Below are positions 7,455 through 12,999 of a DNA stretch of 12,999 bases, piece by piece; position 1 is the first letter of the stretch, and every line of letters starts with the position of its first letter. A model generated the notes under the pieces. That model did not search any database and had not been told where the DNA came from. It saw nothing but the letters and a program-made list of their open reading frames with translations. Location: positions 1 through 12,999 of the forward strand of contig DCDD01000077.1 of the NCBI GenBank assembly GCA_002316235.1, in the 5' to 3' direction. This DNA comes from Bacteroidales bacterium UBA1064 (GTDB taxonomy: Bacteria; Bacteroidota; Bacteroidia; Bacteroidales; Tenuifilaceae). The translations under genes and the position numbers were made by a program.

Positions 7455-7806
7455 CCTTTCTTAAGCACCAGTTGCTGGCTTGCCCTACTTTGCAATATAA
7501 GGAGTTGTTTCTGTATTTTTGCTTTTGCCCCCTCTGACCTACTATTTAATAAAGTTAGGCTTTAAGCTGGTAGTTTACGCTGAAAGGTAGAAAAAGAGGC
7601 ACAATTAATCAACAATTGCCATCTGATAATAGTAGCTTTTTCGCTCCACCTGAAGGTGAATAAATTTCCATCATTTTGGTTTAAGTGTTCAACTCTGCAG
7701 GCATACTATCATTTTAGATACTTACCAAATTTATCCGGTTACTCTAACGTTAATATTTTCGCCTTATACCCACAATTATTCCTTACAGCCAAGCAAACCT
7801 AAAGGC
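7455..7806 (+). other. 352-bp intergenic region between atpC and the hydrolase gene
   Basis: I find no convincing gene here. It holds an imperfect hairpin just after atpC (7463-7481: AAG, then CCAG, loop TTG, CTGG, CTT, with a CA bulge and no T-run), a strong promoter match at 7489-7521, and a small CACC/GGTG stem at 7647-7658. It also holds the 16-base CATCATTTTGGTTTAA at 7669-7684, which differs in one base from the sequence overlapping the atpD promoter at 5561-5576. No ATG-initiated frame occurs on the + strand; a GTG-initiated frame of 48 codons from 7656 looks like chance. Confidence 0.6.
7489..7521 (+). promoter_or_regulatory. Promoter match downstream of atpC
   Basis: TTTG at 7489-7492, a 21-bp spacer, then TATTTTTG at 7514-7521: both halves match the Bacteroidota promoter consensus at normal spacing. 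The predicted start is near 7528, so a transcript would carry a leader of about 280 nt before the hydrolase ATG at 7807, or would represent a separate small RNA. T-rich DNA can match this pattern by chance. Confidence 0.45.
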
Positions 7807-8550
7807 ATGAAAAAGATTTTACTACCATTCCCGATCATCATACTGGTAATATTAACGTCAACCCTTATGGCAAAAGCACAACAAACTGTCGTTTTTCAAG
7901 CCAGCGATGGACTAGAGGTTACTGCCGACCTTTACGTCAAGGGTACCGACTTGCCCTATATCATCTTGCTCCACCAGGCAAGGTACAGCAGGGGTGAATA
8001 CCGAGAAATTGCTCCAAAACTGGTTAACTTGGGCTACAACTGCCTGGCGGTTGACCTTCGTTCGGGTGGTGAGGTAAACGGGGTCGTAAATAGGACAGCC
8101 ATGCTGGCTGCTGGTAAACGAATACCTGCCGAATATTATAATGCCATGAGCGATGTAGAAGGGGCAATTGGCTACGTTAAGTCAAAGTCCGACAAGCCTA
8201 TCGTGCTTTGGGGAAGTTCATACTCAGCCTCGCTAGCATTGATAGCCGGTGCAAAGAACTTAAGGGTTACAGCTATTGTGGCTTTTTCACCGGGTGAGTA
8301 TTTTGACCAGCCTGATTTTGTTAGTAGCAAGATCGGCAAACTCGCTATTCCTGTTTTAGCTCTTTCGTCTAAAGCCGAATGCCAACCAGTCAGAGAGCTG
8401 CTCTCAGGCGTAAATCCAAAACTTGTTTCTTATTATTGCCCTACCGATTCGGGACAGCATGGGTCTAAGGCTCTTTGGCAATCAAACCCCTCCAACGGTG
8501 ATTACTGGATGGCTATCACCATGTTCTTCAGCCGGCTAAACAAGAATTAA
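7807..8550 (+). CDS. Secreted alpha/beta hydrolase (dienelactone-hydrolase-like)
   Basis: A 247-residue exported hydrolase. Residues 1-24 are a signal peptide (MKK, a long hydrophobic stretch, then AKA before QQ). The fold is shown by LLHQARYSRGEY at 54-65 (oxyanion region), LGYNCLAVDLRSGG at 75-88, the nucleophile elbow WGSSYSAS at 135-142 with Ser138 as probable nucleophile (G-x-S-x-S in place of the usual G-x-S-x-G), and GQHG at 216-219 with His218 as probable catalytic base. The acid is less clear: the usual Asp is absent from the expected loop after IPVLAL, and Glu191 in SSKAECQ may take its place. The natural substrate is unknown; an ester or a peptide bond are both possible. It is transcribed alone, with a long leader upstream and a convergent gene downstream. 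Its last four codons and stop lie inside a hairpin. Confidence 0.88.
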   Translation: MKKILLPFPIIILVILTSTLMAKAQQTVVFQASDGLEVTADLYVKGTDLPYIILLHQARYSRGEYREIAPKLVNLGYNCLAVDLRSGGEVNGVVNRTAMLAAGKRIPAEYYNAMSDVEGAIGYVKSKSDKPIVLWGSSYSASLALIAGAKNLRVTAIVAFSPGEYFDQPDFVSSKIGKLAIPVLALSSKAECQPVRELLSGVNPKLVSYYCPTDSGQHGSKALWQSNPSNGDYWMAITMFFSRLNKN

Positions 8551-8564
8551 TTCTTGTTTACCGG
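8532..8564. terminator. Long hairpin between convergent genes, probable bidirectional terminator
   Basis: The left arm (8538-8548, AAACAAGAATT) and right arm (8549-8559, AATTCTTGTTT) are perfect reverse complements. The stem extends by T8537-A8560 and, past one bulged C at 8536, by CCGG (8532-8535) with CCGG (8561-8564), giving about 16 paired positions with an AT-rich tip. It overlaps the last codons and stop of the hydrolase gene and lies 48 bp past the end of the leftward gene. There is no clear T-run on either side, so a classic intrinsic terminator is not proven. Confidence 0.5.
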
Positions 8565-8611
8565 ATAAAAGTCAGAATGGAAAAGCCATACCGGCAGAGA
8601 TGCTTTTGAAG

Positions 8612-11600
8612 CTATCGTTCGGCCACCACGCACACTCTTTTTTCCCGTTTAACTTCACCTGATAGGTTGAAGTACTCAACATACACAACATATATTCCTG
8701 TTGGAACAATTCTGTTTGCATAGTTTACGCCATCCCATCTAAGGCATCCCTCCCTTCCTAAAAGGAGGTTATTTGCCAGGCGAAAAACTTCTACTCCGGC
8801 AGAGGTGAATATGCGGATGTTTGAAACGTATCCCTCAGCCGGCAGACTATAGCAAAGCTGAAGAAAATCGTCCTTCCCATCCCCATCTGGCGAGATAATT
8901 TCCGGCGAAATGGTAAAATAGCCATCTTCCATTGAAGTTTCAGCATACTGCGAATTTTTAAATGTAGGTGTGGCAAATCCTACGCTTTGTGCTGCCGAAT
9001 GCCAAGTACTTGCATCGGCAGAGGGCAACTTCGGGTTAATCCGTTCAAGAGAAACCCCTTTGACGTTGGTTATAATTGGGTTATGCAATTTTTCGGTATA
9101 GTGCAGCTCGTCAACCACATCCATGTTAGCATTGAGCAACACCACATAGCCCTCATCACTATTCAGCGAAGCCATAGATGAAACCTGCACAAAGGCCTTT
9201 TCATTCTCACAATAGTAGAACTGCTTAACCTGTTGAGGGTTAACAGTTATAACCGCATATTCAGCAGGAAAAATCAGCCTGGAGGTATCGGCTGCGGGAT
9301 TTACCCCATTTAGCGATAAATCTGTATTCCTGTTAGCTAAAAATAGGTTTTTTAAATCGATGCACTTTTGAGAATTATTGAAAATTTCAACAAAGTCAAC
9401 TCCTCCGCTATAGGGATTAAACAGAACCTCGTTTACCACAAGGTCTCCTGCGGCCGGAATTTGAGGTAATCCAATTTTAAAAGTACTTTCTTCAATAGGG
9501 TTTCCCGAAAAATCAACAATTTCACCTCCAATAGCTAACTGGTAAAAGCTGCCTAGCTCCATGGGGTTGTTTAGAATAAGCTTAACACCATCGTAAAGAT
9601 TTCCTTGCAGCATAATCTTTTTCACGCCTAAGTTTTCAGAACTTAACGAATAGTTTTCAATATCGGTAATGGTAAGGCTATCCATCGGCTCGCTAAAGGC
9701 AATTCTAATTGTGTCCTCCGAAAGTACTTCCAGATAGATAACCTTTGGAGGAGTAATATCGGGATTAATGGCCACTACGGAGTTTTCCTTGCAGGGTGTC
9801 CCACCTAGTTCATCCATGCAGGCATGCCAATTTCTTTTGCCTTCGGCAATGTTAGAGGCATCGATGCACTCGAGCGAGTAGCCCCCATCACTCCTACTAT
9901 CATCATTATACCAGTCACTGCTATAGCTTGCAAAAGAAATCAGGTTGCCTTCGCCATCAATAAGTTTTATCAGCATACCATCGTTGAGCAGCGAGGGAAA
10001 AGAGGTTACACCCATAGTTTTGCCAAATACTGCCATTTCACTCATGGCTGTTGACCCACCAATCAAGGTAAAAGTTCGGGGTAAAACAGAATCCAAGGGA
10101 AGGTTTAGCTGGAGGTCATTAAGGACAATTCGCCACCCCTTGGTGAAAACTGTGTCGGCTGAAGGGTTGTAGAGCTCAATGTACTCGTATTCCGGTAATC
10201 CATTCGAGGGAATTGGGTTAGCCATGATTTCGTTGATAACCAAGCGTCCAAAATTCCCATTCGAGCCTAAACCAAACGTTGCGCTATCGGAAGTAAAATG
10301 GCCTTGTTCATCCTCGATGTTGCTTATATAAAGCGTATAGCTACCAAAGGACAATTTTTCGGTTGTAAGCACTGCCATGTCGTGTTTCGACTGATCAATA
10401 GACACCGATTTTACAGCAACCGGTTCCCCTTCGGCAGTTCTAACCAGGTAGTTTTGAGGGATTGAAGCGCTGGTAATGGATACATTTTTACTAAAAGAAA
10501 CCTTCACCGAGTTTAGGCTGGATAGCCTTACAGATTTCAGTAAAGGGGGAAACTCCGTTAGGCAAAGTTTTAGATTATCCAACCACAGCTGTCCAGCCCT
10601 TGTGGGTGTATATGCATAAACAAATCCCGCATATTTCATTGGAATAGCTTCTTGGATAAGCACTTCTCCACCATTTACCATTCTACCATAATCCTTGGGT
10701 TTGTACCAAAGCGAAAGGATTCCGGTAGGCGAAAGGGTTACACGAATTTCAACCTCATCTTTTTCGCTCCAGTCAAATCGTGTTGTAATCAGGTTTGTTT
10801 TCTTTCCCCCTTCGAAATGCCATATTGATAGAAAATCGTCAACTTCCGAAGGGTTGATGCCAACAGCGTAACCAGATGTTGTGGCGTTGTTAAACAAACT
10901 ATCGGTTGATCCCAGTACCATGTAAAAGTAGTTATCGGTTGAAGGGTCCCAGCTGCCTGTTTTTACCACAACATTCCACTCAACCACTCTGCCATAAGCA
11001 TTGGCATTCAGAGGAATAACCAACTCGGATTTTTCTGCACCAGGATCACCCGCATGTACCAGTGAACTGCCGCCAGCTACCGGCGAAATGGTTGAAACCC
11101 GCCAGCTTTCAACACCGCCCCAACCGGGTATATCACCCTCAAAAGCCTCTTCAATAAGGCACATTTGTGAATACCCACAAAAAATTTGGGGCGTTACGGC
11201 ATAAAGCAATGTATCGTGAGATGCTTTAAGGGTAAATCTTCCATCATTTAGAAATTTTATGTTGCTCCAAGTAGCAATTCCATCGCTTAAAGGTTCTGTT
11301 GAATCGGGGATTTCAATGTTGCCACTTGCGCTATTTTCGGATAGGGTTACTTGACCCAGCTGGTTGGCGTCCGGATTACCAAAACAATCGGTTGATATAA
11401 CTTCCACATCAAAACAGTCGTTTGGGGTAGCAGCAAATGGATAGCTGTTAAAAGCAAGCCTGTCGGCTTCGACCTCTATGCTACAGGGAAGCCCATAAAT
11501 ATACGACAGGAAATTGGGACAAAATGCCGTTCCATCATCGTAAGCTACCCACCCGTGTGAGGATGACGGAATATAAAATTGGAATTTCTCGTTATCCTTT

Positions 11601-12999
11601 AAAAAGGCGGGATTAAGGTACAGCTCTACTCCCATTTCGATAGTGTCGCCATCAGCAATTTCGAGCTGGTTTTCGCTGAGCTGAATGTAAAAAACTCCTT
11701 CAGATTGGCTGAATTCTATTGGAATAATCACCTTTTCTTCAAGTCTCAGCATGAAACCACCAATAATTTTTTCTAAAGATGAAGCGCTATTTGGGTTAAA
11801 TGCAGTAAGGCAAATTGTTTTTACTTTTAGGGGTAACCCATCTGAAGTACCAGAATCGGAAACTTTTAGGCGAAATATTTCAAGGGCAGCGCTGGTATTG
11901 GTATTTTGTGCTGTAAATATTAACGTGTCGCTACCGGTAAAAAGCGGATAAACCTGTCCGTCGGCGTCGCCACAAGTTATGAAGGGTGATGCCACGTCCT
12001 CAAGTGTTGGCTCCATGGCAAGCAGCGCAAAGCTACCAGGTTTGGAGTAGCTGGCTATAAAGTTGGCTATCCCGTTTTGAAGGCTGCCCTCAGTACCTCC
12101 ACTAACATCGAGATGGCCGTCTCCTGCTGCTAGACCTAGACCTAAGCTACCAAAATAATCGGTATCAGTATTGCCATTTATATCAGCAGCCTTTACAACC
12201 ACAGGAAAAGCCTCGTTAACACCAACTCTTGCTGGAGTTTGGTCAAATTTTAGGTGGGTAGCATGGACTCTTATGGTAAAGGTGCTCGAGTATATTCCTG
12301 AGGGAAAAGTAGAAGAAAACTGAGTACCGTTGTCGTATGCAGTTAATAGCGGATTTAATGGGTCTATATACAGCGTGATTGTTTGGTTATCGGTAATGCC
12401 GGTTGGTTTTAGATATACCCAAATGCCGATTTCCAGATTTCCCCCCTCCGGGACGCATACAGAGCCATTAGAAAAATAGATGTCAATGGTTGATGTTTTG
12501 ACCTGAACATCCGAAAGCCCACACCAAGTAGAACCAGACTTTACTAAGATTCCACCTAACACCTTGTTTAAAGCAGCCATGTTTGGAAGGTTGGCACGTG
12601 TTAGCCTTAACGATTTGAGTAAGGTGGAAGCGCTATCACCTCCTACGTCGAATATCTTTATACGCATAACTTCAACAGCATCGGCGGCGGAATTCTTAGT
12701 GGACAAGATGTCTTCTGCTTCGGGTTGAAAAGAAGGATTTCCAGCATATGAGGTTGTATCAAATGAAATAAAAATTTCACTGCTTAACGCCGGGCTCAAA
12801 CCCTGGCTTGTTGCCTCAATCCTTATATTCTCGTTTTTGTTATAAATCAAATCGTTCCAAACAGCGATACCTCCTATTGCAGGTTGCACCAAACCCAGCA
12901 ATGAAGAAAGCTGTCCACTTCCCTGAACAAGGTTAAGGGCAATATCGTGGTTAAAATTCGTATCCACATTTCCCAGTGAATCGCATCCGGCAACCCCGA
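8612..12999 (-). CDS. Giant secreted modular protein with tandem beta modules, two lamin-tail domains and a FlgD/CHU_C-like C-terminal domain; 5' end off the right edge
   Basis: At least 1461 residues are visible and the frame is still open at the right edge. The GTG at 12965-12967 is internal: ten upstream codons (GVAGCDSLGN) continue the same domain. Numbering that GTG as residue 1, the order is: the end of a filamin/invasin-like unit (to about 65); two copies of an unrecognised module of about 265 residues, each closing with a filamin/invasin-like unit (about 66-331 and 332-598); a LamG/jelly-roll-like region (about 603-803, from AFEGDIPGW to LWLDNLKLCL); an Ig-like domain (807-900); a lamin-tail domain (904-1060, LVINEIMANP and EYIELYNPS); a second Ig-like domain (1072-1165, FSEPMDS, FSGNPI); a second lamin-tail domain (1173-1335, LVVNEVLFNP, FVEIFNN); and a C-terminal domain (1350-1451) starting ISPDGDGKDDF and containing PTGIYVVYVEY. 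That last domain resembles FlgD-type or CHU_C domains that direct T9SS export and surface attachment. No catalytic site is visible. An adhesive or structural cell-surface role is inferred. Confidence 0.88.
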   Translation of the reverse strand, partial: GVAGCDSLGNVDTNFNHDIALNLVQGSGQLSSLLGLVQPAIGGIAVWNDLIYNKNENIRIEATSQGLSPALSSEIFISFDTTSYAGNPSFQPEAEDILSTKNSAADAVEVMRIKIFDVGGDSASTLLKSLRLTRANLPNMAALNKVLGGILVKSGSTWCGLSDVQVKTSTIDIYFSNGSVCVPEGGNLEIGIWVYLKPTGITDNQTITLYIDPLNPLLTAYDNGTQFSSTFPSGIYSSTFTIRVHATHLKFDQTPARVGVNEAFPVVVKAADINGNTDTDYFGSLGLGLAAGDGHLDVSGGTEGSLQNGIANFIASYSKPGSFALLAMEPTLEDVASPFITCGDADGQVYPLFTGSDTLIFTAQNTNTSAALEIFRLKVSDSGTSDGLPLKVKTICLTAFNPNSASSLEKIIGGFMLRLEEKVIIPIEFSQSEGVFYIQLSENQLEIADGDTIEMGVELYLNPAFLKDNEKFQFYIPSSSHGWVAYDDGTAFCPNFLSYIYGLPCSIEVEADRLAFNSYPFAATPNDCFDVEVISTDCFGNPDANQLGQVTLSENSASGNIEIPDSTEPLSDGIATWSNIKFLNDGRFTLKASHDTLLYAVTPQIFCGYSQMCLIEEAFEGDIPGWGGVESWRVSTISPVAGGSSLVHAGDPGAEKSELVIPLNANAYGRVVEWNVVVKTGSWDPSTDNYFYMVLGSTDSLFNNATTSGYAVGINPSEVDDFLSIWHFEGGKKTNLITTRFDWSEKDEVEIRVTLSPTGILSLWYKPKDYGRMVNGGEVLIQEAIPMKYAGFVYAYTPTRAGQLWLDNLKLCLTEFPPLLKSVRLSSLNSVKVSFSKNVSITSASIPQNYLVRTAEGEPVAVKSVSIDQSKHDMAVLTTEKLSFGSYTLYISNIEDEQGHFTSDSATFGLGSNGNFGRLVINEIMANPIPSNGLPEYEYIELYNPSADTVFTKGWRIVLNDLQLNLPLDSVLPRTFTLIGGSTAMSEMAVFGKTMGVTSFPSLLNDGMLIKLIDGEGNLISFASYSSDWYNDDSRSDGGYSLECIDASNIAEGKRNWHACMDELGGTPCKENSVVAINPDITPPKVIYLEVLSEDTIRIAFSEPMDSLTITDIENYSLSSENLGVKKIMLQGNLYDGVKLILNNPMELGSFYQLAIGGEIVDFSGNPIEESTFKIGLPQIPAAGDLVVNEVLFNPYSGGVDFVEIFNNSQKCIDLKNLFLANRNTDLSLNGVNPAADTSRLIFPAEYAVITVNPQQVKQFYYCENEKAFVQVSSMASLNSDEGYVVLLNANMDVVDELHYTEKLHNPIITNVKGVSLERINPKLPSADASTWHSAAQSVGFATPTFKNSQYAETSMEDGYFTISPEIISPDGDGKDDFLQLCYSLPAEGYVSNIRIFTSAGVEVFRLANNLLLGREGCLRWDGVNYANRIVPTGIYVVYVEYFNLSGEVKREKRVCVVAER
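11174..12999 (-). repeat. Protein-level tandem repeat of about 265 residues (about 796 bp), two full copies and one partial
   Basis: The glycine of the D-x-x-G-N-x-D motif that closes each unit falls at residues -1, 265 and 530 (GTG at 12965-12967 counted as 1), so the period is 266 then 265 residues. Full copies lie at roughly 11975-12772 and 11174-11974; the tail of a third is at 12773-12999. Paired anchors include EVMRIKIFDVGGD with EIFRLKVSDSGTS, LNKVLGGILV with LEKIIGGFML, LEIGIWVYLKP with IEMGVELYLNP, and TAYDNGTQF with VAYDDGTAF. The copies have diverged widely in DNA sequence, so the duplication is old. Confidence 0.75.

Noticed and set aside
7463..7481. Possible atpC terminator hairpin
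   Set aside because: The stem is short and bulged, with no T-run; mentioned in the intergenic entry but not called as a terminator.
7656..7801. GTG-initiated frame of 48 codons between atpC and the hydrolase gene
   Set aside because: No ATG, no ribosome binding site, a composition unlike a structured protein and no recognisable motif.
8581..8607. AAAAGC/GCTTTT inverted repeat with a 15-base loop, a possible terminator for the leftward giant gene
   Set aside because: Only six pairs, mostly A-T, with a long loop and no following T-run; the hairpin at 8532-8564 is far stronger.
1..12999. CRISPR arrays, tRNA or rRNA genes, insertion sequences, phage or defence genes
   Set aside because: No spaced direct repeats, no cloverleaf-like or rRNA sequence, and no transposase, integrase or known defence domain were seen on either strand.

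Overview
The window reads as chromosomal DNA from a member of the Bacteroidota, most likely a Bacteroidales-type organism. Five signs point that way: a DUF2723/GT117-type membrane protein, C-terminal domains of the kind used by the type IX secretion system (T9SS), a lamin-tail-domain surface protein, an AtpD with an insert of about 30 residues, and promoter-like elements of the Bacteroidota form TTG-N(17-23)-TAnnTTTG in place of the sigma70 -35/-10 form. This assignment is inference from gene content; no rRNA or tRNA is present.

Layout. A leftward three-gene cluster occupies 1-2214. In transcription order it holds a SUI1/YciH-family initiation factor, a secreted endonuclease/exonuclease/phosphatase (EEP) family protein with a C-terminal T9SS-type sorting domain, and the first 186 codons of a secreted HExxH metallopeptidase-like protein that runs off the left edge. 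A divergent intergenic region (2215-2478) separates it from a rightward block: a 1019-residue DUF2723 protein, then atpD and atpC (F-ATPase beta and epsilon) behind their own good promoter match, then a 352-bp gap, then a secreted alpha/beta hydrolase. That hydrolase gene ends inside a long hairpin that also faces the convergent gene. The rest (8612-12999, leftward) is one very large modular secreted protein. Its N-terminus lies beyond the right edge.

How the genes relate. Housekeeping energy genes (atpDC) sit among envelope and secretion genes. At least four products (metallopeptidase-like, EEP, hydrolase, giant modular protein) are predicted to be exported; the first three show signal peptides. 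The DUF2723 protein is a plausible membrane glycosyltransferase that acts on exported proteins. I see no mobile elements, CRISPR arrays, prophage or defence genes. I found no clearly new system. The least explained item is the giant protein: it carries tandem modules of about 265 residues that I do not recognise, followed by a second, different tandem pair with nearly the same period.
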